Shown: in pieces, positions 1 to 7,954 of the stretch
Numbering within the stretch: position 1 is the stretch's first letter
Layout: every line of letters begins with the position of its first letter
DNA from: Planctomycetaceae bacterium
GTDB taxonomy: Bacteria > Planctomycetota > PLA2
NCBI GenBank assembly: GCA_011525755.1
Contig: WYBS01000014.1
Location: forward strand, 1-47,271
Direction of reading: 5' to 3'
Length of the DNA: 47,271 nucleotides
Translations under genes and position numbers: made by a program
Notes under the pieces: model-generated
Told to the model about the DNA's origin: nothing
The model's input: the letters and a program-made list of their open reading frames with translations, nothing else
Databases searched by the model: none

Positions 1-1488
1 CCCCTCCTCCGCGCGCACCTCCTCCCCCTCCTCCTCGCGGCGCTCGCCTTCGCGGGCGGGACCGAGCGGGTCGTCGTCGTGCTCACGAACGACGTCCATG
101 GCCAGATGGACCCGCTGCCGCCGTCGCCGCTCCGGCCCTTCCTCCGGACGCAGGAGGCGGGCGGCTACGCGCACCTGGCCACGATGGTCCGCGCGGCGCG
201 GCGCGAGGCGGCCGAGGCGAAGGCGCACTTCGTCCTCCTCGACGCGGGCGACATCTTCCAGGGAACGCCGATCGGCAACGAGACGCGCGGCGAGGCCGTG
301 ATCGAGGCGATGAACGCGCTCGACTTCGACGCGATGGCCTTGGGCAACCACGAGTTCGACTTCGGCGTCGGGAACCTCGTCGGCCTCGTGCGCCGCGCGA
401 GGTTCCCGGTGCTCGCGGCGAACATCGACGGGCTCCGCGACGTGAAGCCGTACGTCGTCCTCGCGCCGCCGCGCGTGCCCTGCCGGATCGCGGTGATCGG
501 CCTCATCACGCCCGAGACGCCCTACATCACGGGCCCGGGCGCGACGAAGGGCGTCCGCTTCTCCGACCCCGTGGCCGCGACGCGCGCGCTGATGAAGGAG
601 GTCGAGGCCGACCTCTACGTCCTCCTGACGCACATCGGCCGCGACGCCGACCTGAAGCTCGCCGCGGAGGTCAAGGGGATCGCGCTCGTCTGCGGCGGCC
701 ACTCGCACACGCCCACGGTCGAGAAGGTCGGGGAGACGCTCGTCCTCCAGACGCACACGCGCGGCCTCTCGATCGGCCGCGCGGATCTCGCGCTCGACCG
801 CGACGGCTGGAAGGTCCGCGAGAGTAAAGGGCAGCTGATCCCCGTCGACCCGCGCTCGGCGCCCGCGGACCCGGCGGTGACGGATGTCATACGAAAATAC
901 GGCAAGGACCTCGACGCGCGGCTGAAGGAGGTCGTGGGAGAGCTCGCCGCCCCCGCGCGGCGCGACGACGGCACCGCGGGCAACTGGATGAGCGACGTGA
1001 TCCGCGCCGTCGGGAAGGCGGAGATCGCGTTCACGAACCGCGGCGGGATCCGCTGCGACCTCGAGAAGGGGAAGGTGACGCGCGAGGACTGCTACCGGCT
1101 GATGCCCTTCGACAACGACGTCGTGTCGATGGACCTGACCGGCGCGGAGATCCGGGAGCTCCTCGACCGCCACTTCGGGAACGCGGCGAGCCCGTACCGC
1201 CTCGAGTGGAGCGGGCTCGTCGTGGACGTGGAGGGGGCTCCGGGGGACTACCGGGTGGTCGCGGTCGAGGCCGCAAGAAAGCCCCTCGACCCCGCGCGCA
1301 CCTACCGCGTGGCGACGAACAGCTTCCTCGCGGCCGGCGGCGACGGATTCGGGACCTTCCGGCGCGGGAAAAACCCCGCGAACGCGGGCGTCGTCATCCG
1401 CGACGCGCTCGCGAAGGACCTCCTCGACCGCTCGCCGGTCATGCCGCCGGCGGAACCCCGCGTCCGCGTGCTCGAGTCCGCCCGGTAG
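1..1488 (+). CDS. 5'-nucleotidase / metallophosphatase family protein, 5' end cut off
   Basis: The reading frame is open from base 1, so the true start lies at or before the window edge. The first visible residues form a hydrophobic Leu/Ala run like a signal peptide, so the enzyme is probably exported. Calcineurin-like metal-binding motifs follow in the right order: LTNDVHG (codons near 82-102), DAGDIFQGTP, GNHEFDFG, THIGRDAD and GGHSHT. The C-terminal half carries 5'-nucleotidase C-domain signatures (FTNRGGIR, MPFDNDVV, NSFLAAGGDGF). The family (UshA/NT5E type) hydrolyses nucleoside 5'-phosphates or related phosphoesters in the periplasm or outside the cell. The substrate cannot be told from sequence. 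An internal GTG at 79 begins inside the first metal motif and would remove the export signal, so it is not the start. The gene ends two bases from the convergent OsmC gene. Confidence 0.9.
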   Translation, partial: PLLRAHLLPLLLAALAFAGGTERVVVVLTNDVHGQMDPLPPSPLRPFLRTQEAGGYAHLATMVRAARREAAEAKAHFVLLDAGDIFQGTPIGNETRGEAVIEAMNALDFDAMALGNHEFDFGVGNLVGLVRRARFPVLAANIDGLRDVKPYVVLAPPRVPCRIAVIGLITPETPYITGPGATKGVRFSDPVAATRALMKEVEADLYVLLTHIGRDADLKLAAEVKGIALVCGGHSHTPTVEKVGETLVLQTHTRGLSIGRADLALDRDGWKVRESKGQLIPVDPRSAPADPAVTDVIRKYGKDLDARLKEVVGELAAPARRDDGTAGNWMSDVIRAVGKAEIAFTNRGGIRCDLEKGKVTREDCYRLMPFDNDVVSMDLTGAEIRELLDRHFGNAASPYRLEWSGLVVDVEGAPGDYRVVAVEAARKPLDPARTYRVATNSFLAAGGDGFGTFRRGKNPANAGVVIRDALAKDLLDRSPVMPPAEPRVRVLESAR

Positions 1489-1502
1489 GGCTACCCCTCG
1501 AG
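1471..1502. terminator. Shared hairpin over two convergent stop codons
   Basis: GGTAG at 1484-1488 and CTACC at 1491-1495 form an inverted repeat that contains both TAG stop codons. An outer CTCGAG copy lies on each side (1471-1476 and 1497-1502). It could end transcription in both directions. There is no T tract, so this is inferred from symmetry and position only. Confidence 0.45.
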
Positions 1503-1916
1503 CTTCGCGTCGAGGGTGATCTTCGTCTTGAAGAGCATCGAGACGGGGCAGCCCGTCTCCGCCGCCTTGGCGGCCTTCTGGAACGCCTCCGCGGACGCGC
1601 CGGGCACGCTCGCCACGACCACGAGGTGCGACGAGGTCACGCGGAAGCCCGTCTCGCCCTTGTCGAGGGAGATCGTGGCGGTCGTCTTCAGGGTCTTCGG
1701 CGTGAGGTTCGCCTTCCCGAGCTCCGCCGAGAGCGCCATCGTGAAGCAGCCGGCGTGGGCCGCCGCGAGGAGCTCCTCGGGGTTCGTGCCCTTGCCGCTC
1801 TCGAACCGCGCCGCGAAGGAGTAGGGGGTGCCGCCGAGGACGCCGCTCGCGGTCGAGAGGGTGCCCTTGCCCGTCCTGAGGTCGCCGTCCCACTGCGCCG
1901 ATGCCGTCCGCTTCAT
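1491..1916 (-). CDS. OsmC family peroxiredoxin-like protein (141 aa)
   Basis: OsmC/Ohr proteins reduce organic hydroperoxides with a pair of reactive cysteines in the cytoplasm. The 141-residue length is normal. The first cysteine, Cys57, sits in the typical PEELLAAAHAGCF helix and the second, Cys123, in TGCPVS. The N-terminal part (residues 1-50) has the GKGT and SGVLGGTPYSF pattern of the OsmC rather than the Ohr branch. The start is the ATG at 1916, with a purine-rich stretch (GAGGCGACAG) just before it. A promoter with a perfect TTGACA -35 box and a small palindrome in its spacer lies upstream (1955-1982). The longer open frame running to 2660 is a shadow of the neighbouring DUF4388 gene. 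OsmC versus Ohr specificity remains uncertain. Confidence 0.9.
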   Translation of the reverse strand: MKRTASAQWDGDLRTGKGTLSTASGVLGGTPYSFAARFESGKGTNPEELLAAAHAGCFTMALSAELGKANLTPKTLKTTATISLDKGETGFRVTSSHLVVVASVPGASAEAFQKAAKAAETGCPVSMLFKTKITLDAKLEG

Positions 1917-1954
1917 CTGTCGCCTCGCCTTCCCGGCCGATGGGCCGAGCGCAC

Positions 1955-1982
1955 ACTGTCCTGCCGCGGGACGGCATGTCAA
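1955..1982 (-). promoter_or_regulatory. OsmC gene promoter with a palindrome between -35 and -10
   Basis: On the minus strand TTGACA (1982-1977) and GACAGT (1960-1955) are separated by 16 bases. Within that spacer TGCCG (1962-1966) and CGGCA (1972-1976) form a 5-base inverted repeat with a 5-base centre. A repressor bound here would block RNA polymerase. The predicted leader is about 30 bases. Confidence 0.6.
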
Positions 1983-2071
1983 GGCGCCCCCCCGCGCCCC
2001 CCCCATTCCGCCTTCAGGCGCGTCGTGTTGAAACGGCCGGGGAAAAGCGCGTGGGCGCCGGCGACCCCGGG

Positions 2072-2080
2072 TGATACGGT
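2072..2080 (+). promoter_or_regulatory. Extended -10 box for the DUF4388 gene
   Basis: TGATACGGT is an extended -10 type box (TGN plus TANNNT) 19 bases before the ATG at 2100. No clear -35 box is visible. The short leader contains GAGACGGA as a weak ribosome-binding site. Confidence 0.45.
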
Positions 2081-2099
2081 TCCCGCGGGACGAGACGGA

Positions 2100-2600
2100 A
2101 TGAGCGTGTCGGGCGGCATCGAGCACGGCGAGCTCCTGACGGCGCTCCGGCTGCTGAGCCGGGGGCGCCCGACGGGCGCGCTCCTCGTATCCACGAGCTT
2201 CGCCAACGCCGCGGTCGGCTTCGAGAACGGCGAGATCGTCTCGGCCAGCTCGACGATGGCGGGGAAGCTCGGCGATGTCCTCGTCGACAAGGGGCTCGTG
2301 AGGCGCGACAAGCTCGACGCCGCGCTCTGGGTGCAGCGCCAGGACAAGGAGTGGCGCCCGCTCGGCCGCGTGCTCGTCGACGTGAAGGTGCTGCCGGAGG
2401 ACGTGGTCGCCCTCGCCCTCGAGGCGCACATCGTCCGCGTCCTCGACGACATCCTCCGCTGGGATCACGGCACGTTCCGGTTCGAGGAACGCCCCCCGGC
2501 GGGCGGCAACCCGGTGCGCCCCGCGTGCGGCGACCTCGGGAAGCTCGAGCTGAAGGTCGCGGTGCTCCGGCAGAAGGATCCCGGCGTCCCGGCGGCGTGA
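2100..2600 (+). CDS. DUF4388 (PATAN-like) signalling protein (166 aa)
   Basis: The first 50 residues match the start of DUF4388, a domain common in Myxococcota and Planctomycetota signalling proteins: a helix with LLSRGRPTGALLV, then GFENGEIVSA. The next part (LGDVLVDKGLVRRDKL and LGRVLVDVKVLPEDVV) looks like the N-terminal repeat of type II secretion ATPases. The ending (DILRWDHGTFRFEE) returns to the usual DUF4388 finish. It therefore seems to be a DUF4388 with an inserted T2SSE_N-like segment. It is probably a cytoplasmic adaptor rather than an enzyme. Its stop overlaps a possible GTG for the next gene, but that gene has its own -10 box. The FHA protein at 12916 carries another DUF4388. 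Confidence 0.75.
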   Translation: MSVSGGIEHGELLTALRLLSRGRPTGALLVSTSFANAAVGFENGEIVSASSTMAGKLGDVLVDKGLVRRDKLDAALWVQRQDKEWRPLGRVLVDVKVLPEDVVALALEAHIVRVLDDILRWDHGTFRFEERPPAGGNPVRPACGDLGKLELKVAVLRQKDPGVPAA

Positions 2601-2607
2601 TCCCGCG

Positions 2608-2613
2608 TAGAAT
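2608..2613 (+). promoter_or_regulatory. -10 box TAGAAT, 7 bases before GTG
   Basis: A perfect TANNNT box lies immediately before the GTG at 2621. It predicts a leaderless or nearly leaderless transcript and supports that start over the GTG at 2597. Confidence 0.6.
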
Positions 2614-2620
2614 CGCGGGC

Positions 2621-3838
2621 GTGCGGCGCGCCTCCATCGCGGCGATCGCGCTCGTGGCACTTTTGCTCCTCGTTCCGCGGCACCGCGACTCGAAGCGCAG
2701 CGTGCGCAGCGGGCCCCCGCCCCGCGCGCTGCCCGAGCTGCCCGCCGCCGGGCCCGAAGGGGAGCCGCCCCCGTCCGGGGAAGGCGCGCCCGCGACGGCG
2801 GCCCGGATCATGGCCGGCGGCGTCGTGACCGACGCGCGCGGCAATCCGTGCGCGGGGATCCGCCTCCTCGCGCTCCCGGCGGACCTAAGGGCGCCCGCGG
2901 ACGCCTGCACGCCGCCGGGCGAGGATCCGGCCGCGCCGTTCGCGTTCTGCGACGCGGAGGGCGCGTTCGCGTTCCTCGACCTGCCCGAGGGGGAGCACCT
3001 GCTGGTCGTCGACGACAGCAGATGGACGCTCGCGGAGCCCCTCCGCTTCCGCGCCGGCGAGAAGGGCCTGCGCGTCGTGGCGAGCGCGACGTGGTCGCCG
3101 GAGGTCCATGCGCGCGACCTCGCGACCCGGGAACGCGTGCCGCGCTTTTTCGTGCGCTACCGGTGGCCCCCGGACGCGCCCGAGGAGCGCCTTGGGGAGG
3201 GGATCGACGGCGTCTTCCGCGTCCGGCTTCCGAGGACCGATCTCGCGCCCTTTGTCGCGTGCGCGATCGAGGCCCCGGGATACAGGGAGGCGCGCGCCTC
3301 CCTGTCGCCCGCGGAGACGGTCACGTGGCTTCTCGCGTTCGCGGAGCCGAGGCTCACGCTGCGGGTGCTCTTCGAGGACGGCGAGCCGTGCGAGGAGGAA
3401 GCGGATGTGGTCCTCAAGCGATGGGGAGGCAGCGTGACGCTCCCGGCGGAGCGCGCGGGCCCGGGGCGCTACCGCATCGCCGTCCCGCCCGGGTCGTGGG
3501 AGGTCGAGTTCCGCCCGGAGAAGCACTGGGGCGAGCCGTGCGAGGCGTCCTTCGACCTCGCGGAGGGCGAGCCCAGGGAGATCTTCCTGAAGCTCGCGCG
3601 GGGCGGGAACGTCGTGGTGAAGCGGGAGCCGTGGGACGGGAGGCCGTGGCTCCTGCGCGTCGTGGGCGAGAGCAGCATGACCGTCCTGCACGTCACGGAT
3701 CCGGTCTGGGAGGCCCGTCATATGCGGCCCGGGCGGTACGCCTTCTCGACGACGCTCGACTGGAGGAGCCTCGACGTGCAAGGGCAGCGCGAGGTCGAGG
3801 TGGCGACCGGCTCGCGCCACGAGCTGACGATCGAGTAG
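2621..3838 (+). CDS. Membrane-anchored protein with carboxypeptidase-regulatory-like domain (405 aa)
   Basis: Residues 4-17 form one hydrophobic segment (IAAIALVALLLLV) after an Arg pair, so the protein is a signal-anchor or exported protein. A Pro/Gly/Glu-rich linker follows. Next comes a beta-sandwich motif of the carboxypeptidase regulatory type (GGVVTDARGNPCAGI, then FAFCDAEGAFAFLDLPEGEH). The remaining 280 residues are beta-rich and Trp/Pro-rich and may hold further Ig-like repeats; I recognise no catalytic motif. The start at 2621 is chosen because TAGAAT sits 7 bases before it. The GTG at 2597 overlaps the previous stop and remains possible. Function unknown; probably a surface or periplasmic binding or structural protein. 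Confidence 0.75.
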   Translation: MRRASIAAIALVALLLLVPRHRDSKRSVRSGPPPRALPELPAAGPEGEPPPSGEGAPATAARIMAGGVVTDARGNPCAGIRLLALPADLRAPADACTPPGEDPAAPFAFCDAEGAFAFLDLPEGEHLLVVDDSRWTLAEPLRFRAGEKGLRVVASATWSPEVHARDLATRERVPRFFVRYRWPPDAPEERLGEGIDGVFRVRLPRTDLAPFVACAIEAPGYREARASLSPAETVTWLLAFAEPRLTLRVLFEDGEPCEEEADVVLKRWGGSVTLPAERAGPGRYRIAVPPGSWEVEFRPEKHWGEPCEASFDLAEGEPREIFLKLARGGNVVVKREPWDGRPWLLRVVGESSMTVLHVTDPVWEARHMRPGRYAFSTTLDWRSLDVQGQREVEVATGSRHELTIE

Positions 3839-3880
3839 GGGTCCGGGGAGCCCGGCCCCCCGCGCCCCCCCGCCTCCCAC

Positions 3881-3897
3881 CGTCCCGGAACGGGACG
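3881..3897 (+). terminator. Short perfect hairpin after the anchored protein gene
   Basis: CGTCCCG (3881-3887) and CGGGACG (3891-3897) pair perfectly around a GAA loop, 43 bases after the stop. A second small hairpin, GGCAC-TAAG-GTGCC, follows at 3904-3917. Neither has a T tract. Confidence 0.45.
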
Positions 3898-3987
3898 CCG
3901 AACGGCACTAAGGTGCCTCCCCCCGAAGGTCGATACCAGAGGGACGACCCGGGTCACGGCATCGGTGCCCGGACGTGGATTGCGTGC

Positions 3988-5232
3988 ATGCCCCATCTGG
4001 ATATCGGGACGGCGACTTGGGCGCTCGTGGGCGCGGCGGTCTTGGGACCGATCGTGGCGGTGCTTCTTGCCGTCCGCGACCGGCAGCGCGTCGTGTCGCG
4101 CCTCGGCAACCTCGAGGACGTGCTCCGGCGCCTCCGCGCCTCGGAGCCGGGCGGCAACTTCGACGACCGGCCCGAGGAGAGCTCGCTCCAGCTTTCGCGC
4201 GAGCGCGTGATCCTCCAGAACCTCCTCGACCGCTTCCCCGAGGTCACGCAGAAGTTCGTCACCGTCGACACCATCGAGGCGCTCGGCGCCTGCCTCCTCT
4301 CCGCGTTCGAGCGCGTCCTCGAGTGCGAGTTCGGCGTCGCGTTCGTCGCCGAGGGGGACCGGCTCAGGAACATCGCGCAGATGGGGATGGACGAGGGCGA
4401 GTGCTACCCCGGCATGACGATCGACATGGGGAAGGGGCCGATCGGCTACGCGGCCCAGAAGTGCCTGATCCTCCGCCCCGACGACTTCAAGGCGCTCGAC
4501 GACGAGGACCACGCGAACGTCGAGAACTACCGCTCCTTCCGGCGCGAGTTCGACTTCTACGTCCCGCTCGTCCACCACGGCAAGGCGCTCGGCTGCGTCG
4601 CCGCGGGCGGCATGAAGCGCGTGGTGCAGAAGGCGCACTCGGTCTCCATGGCGCTCGCGAACCTCGGCGCGCTCGTGATCACGAACATCCAGCGCGCGGC
4701 CGAGATCCGCGTGCTGAGCGAGACCGACCCGCTCACGCGCCTCTCGAACCGCCGCCACTGCTACGCCCAGCTCGAGCAGCGGCTGCGGGACCGCAACACG
4801 TCGCCCTTCGCCGTCTTCCTGATGGACATCGACCACTTCAAGTCCATCAACGACAAGCACGGCCACGCGGTCGGCGACAGCGTCCTCGTCGCGGTGGCGG
4901 ACCACGCGCGCAGGTTCGTCCACCCCGCGGAGGGCGAGTTCGTCTGCCGGTTCGGCGGCGAGGAGTTCCTCTGCGTCGTGAACCTCGAGGACCTCCCGTC
5001 GCTCGCCGCCCGGCTCGAATCGTTCCGGGAGGGCGTGGCCCAGCTCCGCGTCCATCCGGACGACAGCACTCCGCTCACCGTCCGGGTCAGCGGCGGCGTC
5101 TCCTTCTGCCCCGCGGAATGCGAAGACGCCGACTCCCTCATCCGCCTCGCCGACGATCGCCTCTACGCGGCCAAGGAATCGGGCCGCAACCGCATCTGCT
5201 TCGAGGCGAGCGCGCGCGAGGTCCTGCGGTGA
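3988..5232 (+). CDS. GAF-GGDEF diguanylate cyclase, one membrane segment (414 aa)
   Basis: This enzyme makes the second messenger cyclic di-GMP from two GTP. Residues 9-28 form a transmembrane helix (WALVGAAVLGPIVAVLLAV) and a GAF-like sensor region spans about 85-235. The GGDEF domain spans about 243-405. Its metal and substrate motifs are intact: DIDHFKSIND (280-289) and an active-site GGEEF (323-327) preceded by RF. The usual inhibitory RxxD site five residues before GGEEF is absent (AEGE instead), so product feedback at that site is not expected. The ATG at 3988 gives the membrane helix directly after the start. The stop overlaps the start of the HD-GYP gene by four bases (GTGA), so opposing enzymes are translationally coupled. 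Confidence 0.92.
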   Translation: MPHLDIGTATWALVGAAVLGPIVAVLLAVRDRQRVVSRLGNLEDVLRRLRASEPGGNFDDRPEESSLQLSRERVILQNLLDRFPEVTQKFVTVDTIEALGACLLSAFERVLECEFGVAFVAEGDRLRNIAQMGMDEGECYPGMTIDMGKGPIGYAAQKCLILRPDDFKALDDEDHANVENYRSFRREFDFYVPLVHHGKALGCVAAGGMKRVVQKAHSVSMALANLGALVITNIQRAAEIRVLSETDPLTRLSNRRHCYAQLEQRLRDRNTSPFAVFLMDIDHFKSINDKHGHAVGDSVLVAVADHARRFVHPAEGEFVCRFGGEEFLCVVNLEDLPSLAARLESFREGVAQLRVHPDDSTPLTVRVSGGVSFCPAECEDADSLIRLADDRLYAAKESGRNRICFEASAREVLR

Positions 5233-6578
5233 GCGAGGGCTTCCCGCCGCGGCGCCTGGTCGCCGGCCTCTTCGGCACGCTCAAGCTGATGCAGCTCTAC
5301 GGGCGCCGCCACGTCGCCACCACCGGCGCGGTCTGCAGCCTCGCGGAGGCGGTCCGGGAGGCGGCGGCCGAGGACGGCGAGGCGCGCGTCGCCGCCCGCG
5401 GCCGCCGGCTCCAGGTGAACGGCCAGACGATGCGGGCACGCGAATGCGGCGCGCTCGCGCTCGGGTATCTCGCCGCGGAATGGGGCAAGCGCGGCATCGA
5501 CCAGGTCCGCTTCCAGCGCGAGACGACGGCCGAGGATCTCGAGACCTTCATCGCGGCATTCCTCGACGTCGACGTGACCCGACCCGAGCCCGCCGGGCGC
5601 CTTGCCGAGGCGCTCTCGGCCGCCAAGGTCACAGGGATCATGGTCCAGCGGCTCGCCCCCGAGGAGCGCGAGCCGGTGCTCCTCGAGGAGCGGCGCGAGA
5701 GCGTCATGCGCGCCTACCTCCGCGGCCTCCGCGCCTTCAAGGAGGTCCTCAGATGCGACGGGCTGCGCGACCGCAGCAGGCTGCGCCGGGCCCGCCGCGC
5801 CGTCCAGGGCGTCGTGGACAGCTTCCTCGAGGACGAGTCGGCGGTCCTCGCGCTCGCGCAGATCCGCAGCTTCGACGTGAAGCTCTTCCACCACAGCCTG
5901 AACACGTGCGTCTACGCGATCCTCATCGGCCAGCGGCTCCGGTTCTCGCGCCGGCAGCTCTCCGAGCTGGGGCTCGCGGCGCTCTTCCACGACGTCGGCA
6001 AGACGGCGCCGAGGGGGGGGGCGCCCGAGGAGGAGGAGCGCGCCCACCCCGCCCGCGGCGCGCGCATGCTTCTCGAGGAGGGCACGAGCCACGAGGGGAT
6101 GCTCAAGGCCGCGATCGCCGCCTACGAGCACCACGCGGGCGCCGACCGGAGCGGGTTCCCGAGGATCCCGCACGAGCCCCACCTCGTGTCGCGGGTCGTC
6201 GCGGTCGCCGACGCCTACGACTCGCTGACGGCCCCCCCGGGCCCCCACGCCCCCCTCACCCCCCCCGATGCGCTCGCCCGGATGCTCGCGCGGAAGGACC
6301 TGGACCGGCTCCTCGTGAAGGTCCTCGTGAACGCGATGGGCATCTACCCCGTCGGCTCCCTCGTCGAGCTGACGACGGGGGAGACGGCGATCGTGCAGGC
6401 CCCGCCCGCGCCGGAGGCGCTCGATCGCCCGCGCGTGAAGGTGGTGAGGCGCGGGGCGGGGGCGCTCGAGCCCGACGCCGTGGTGGAGCTCGCCGCCGCG
6501 GACGGGCCGCGGATCGCGCGCGCGGTGCCCGCGGCGGCGGTCTTCCGCAGCGTGCTCGAACACGTCTCGGCGCTGTAG
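5229..6578 (+). CDS. HD-GYP domain protein, variant GYP motif (449 aa)
   Basis: HD-GYP proteins hydrolyse cyclic di-GMP. The catalytic domain spans about 150-340, with HHS (221-223), HDVGK (254-258), HH at 301-302 and ADAYDSLTA (327-335). The motif usually written HHExxDGSGYP is HHAGADRSGFP here (301-311): the Glu is Ala, the first Gly is Arg and the Tyr is Phe. Activity may therefore be altered. Residues 1-140 form a separate helical region with VNGQTM and a GIDQVRF strand. It resembles the N-terminus of the helical-repeat protein at 11284. The C-terminal 90 residues (TGETAIVQAP, PRVKVVRRG) look like the beta tail found on many HD-GYP proteins. The GTG start overlaps the cyclase stop. Confidence 0.88.
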   Translation: MSEGFPPRRLVAGLFGTLKLMQLYGRRHVATTGAVCSLAEAVREAAAEDGEARVAARGRRLQVNGQTMRARECGALALGYLAAEWGKRGIDQVRFQRETTAEDLETFIAAFLDVDVTRPEPAGRLAEALSAAKVTGIMVQRLAPEEREPVLLEERRESVMRAYLRGLRAFKEVLRCDGLRDRSRLRRARRAVQGVVDSFLEDESAVLALAQIRSFDVKLFHHSLNTCVYAILIGQRLRFSRRQLSELGLAALFHDVGKTAPRGGAPEEEERAHPARGARMLLEEGTSHEGMLKAAIAAYEHHAGADRSGFPRIPHEPHLVSRVVAVADAYDSLTAPPGPHAPLTPPDALARMLARKDLDRLLVKVLVNAMGIYPVGSLVELTTGETAIVQAPPAPEALDRPRVKVVRRGAGALEPDAVVELAAADGPRIARAVPAAAVFRSVLEHVSAL

Positions 6579-6614
6579 CCCGCCTTCCGCGCGCGGACGC
6601 GAGCTTCGGCGTGG

Positions 6615-6623
6615 TGATAGGCT
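6615..6623 (+). promoter_or_regulatory. Extended -10 box TGATAGGCT, 9 bases before ATG
   Basis: TGN followed by TAGGCT ends 9 bases before the ATG at 6633, so the methyltransferase transcript should be leaderless or nearly so. Confidence 0.6.
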
Positions 6624-6632
6624 CGCCGTCCC

Positions 6633-7436
6633 ATGCGGAGGAAGCCCCTCACGGCCAGGACGGCCGACCGGTACGAGCTCTACGAGCGGACGGTCCAGGA
6701 TCCCGACGCGGAGTGCGACCTGATCGAGCAGGTCTGGGACGAGCTCAAGGGGCGGACGCCGCGCTCGCTGCGCGAGGACTTCTGCGGGACCGCCGTCACC
6801 GCCATCGCGTGGGTCCGGAGGCGCCCGAGGAACCGCGCGATCGCGATCGACCTCTCGCCGGAGGTGCTCGCGATCGCGGAGGAGCGCGTCCGCAAGAGGC
6901 TCAGGCCCGCGGCGCGCCGCCGGATCCAGCTCGTGCGAGGGGACGTGCTCAAGATCCGGACCCGCCCCGTGGACACGATCGCGGCGAGCAACTTCAGCTA
7001 CTTCACCTTCAAGACGCGCCCGCTCCTCCGCCGCTACTTCCGCGCCTGCCACCGGGCGCTCGCGAGGGGCGGGATGCTGCTCCTCGACGCCTACGGCGGC
7101 AGCGACGCGTGGCGCGAGATCCGGGAGCCGAGGAAGGAGAAGGGGTTCACGTACGTCTGGGACCAGCACCACGTGAACCCGGTCACGGCCCACGTGACGA
7201 ATCACATCCACTTCCGCTTCCCCGACGGGTCGAGGCTCCGGCAGGCGTTCACCTACGACTGGCGCCTCTGGACGCTCCCGGAGCTCCGGGAGCTTCTCGA
7301 CGAGGCGGGGTTCCGGAAGGTCACCGTCTACTGGGAAGGCACCGACCGGAAGGGCGAGGGGAACGGCGTGTTCTCGCCGACGGAGCGGGGCGAGGCGTGC
7401 GAGGGCTGGATCGCCTACCTCGCGGCGGAGAAGTGA
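6633..7436 (+). CDS. Class I SAM-dependent methyltransferase (267 aa)
   Basis: The fold is shown by a glycine-motif variant (LREDFCGTAVTAIAW, about residues 46-60), an acidic strand (AIAIDLSPEVL, about 68-78), LVRGDVL, and ASNFSYF in place of the usual motif IV. A later GGMLLLDAYGG strand is typical of Rossmann methyltransferases. The C-terminal region (LPELRELLDEAGFRKVTVYWEG) is the usual closing element. The DFCGT pattern occurs in a conserved but largely uncharacterised group; the acceptor is unknown. The next gene starts on the last base of this stop codon, so the two are coupled. Confidence 0.85.
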   Translation: MRRKPLTARTADRYELYERTVQDPDAECDLIEQVWDELKGRTPRSLREDFCGTAVTAIAWVRRRPRNRAIAIDLSPEVLAIAEERVRKRLRPAARRRIQLVRGDVLKIRTRPVDTIAASNFSYFTFKTRPLLRRYFRACHRALARGGMLLLDAYGGSDAWREIREPRKEKGFTYVWDQHHVNPVTAHVTNHIHFRFPDGSRLRQAFTYDWRLWTLPELRELLDEAGFRKVTVYWEGTDRKGEGNGVFSPTERGEACEGWIAYLAAEK

Positions 7437-7867
7437 TGCTCGAGAGGTTCGTCGGCACCTGGCGCGCGAGCGAGACGCTCCACCCGTCGCCGTGGAACCC
7501 GGCGCCCCGGTCCAAGGAGGCGACGCTTCTGGCCCGCCTCGCGTTCGGGGGGACGACGCTTTTCCAGGAGTACCGGCGCGACGACTACGAGGGCATGGGC
7601 GTGATGACGGCGTTCGGCGACGCGATCACGCTTTGGTGGTTCGACGCGCTCGGGCCGCCCGAGCCGGCGAAGGGAGGGGTCCGAGGGGAGGGGATCGTGC
7701 TCGAGGGGACGAGCCCGCTCGGCCGCGCGCGCTACACCTACGCGTTCGTCCGCGACGGGGAATTCACGTTCCGGACCGAGTACTCGAAGGACGGGAAGGA
7801 CTGGCGCTGCTACCTCGACGCACGATACGCGCGGCTGTCCCCCGGAGCCCCCCCGGATCGCCCCTGA
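7436..7867 (+). CDS. DUF1579-like small beta-barrel protein (143 aa)
   Basis: The protein starts on the ATG that shares a base with the preceding TGA. It begins LERFVGTWRASETLHPSPW, then TLFQEYRRDDYEGMGVM, DAITLWWFDALG and TFRTEYSKDGKDW. This order of strands matches lipocalin-like DUF1579 proteins, which bind small ligands and have no known catalytic residues. Its coupling to the methyltransferase suggests a shared substrate, but that is inference. There is no signal peptide, so it is cytoplasmic. Confidence 0.7.
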   Translation: MLERFVGTWRASETLHPSPWNPAPRSKEATLLARLAFGGTTLFQEYRRDDYEGMGVMTAFGDAITLWWFDALGPPEPAKGGVRGEGIVLEGTSPLGRARYTYAFVRDGEFTFRTEYSKDGKDWRCYLDARYARLSPGAPPDRP

Positions 7868-7876
7868 GAGAAAGGC

Positions 7877-7899
7877 GGGGGCAGGCACACCCTGCCCCC
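7877..7899. terminator. Strong bidirectional hairpin between convergent genes
   Basis: GGGGGCAGG (7877-7885) and CCTGCCCCC (7891-7899) form a perfect 9-bp stem with loop CACAC. It lies 9 bases after the DUF1579-like stop and 55 bases from the sppA stop on the other strand. No T tract follows on either strand. Confidence 0.65.
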
Positions 7900-7954
7900 T
7901 CTCGGCCAGGAGCCGGTCCCGACATAGCTCCGTGGCCTCGGTCTCTTGTCTCGT

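Noticed and set aside
2597-2620. GTG at 2597 overlapping the DUF4388 stop as start of the next gene
   Set aside because: Possible, but TAGAAT sits 7 bases before the GTG at 2621, matching the pattern seen elsewhere.
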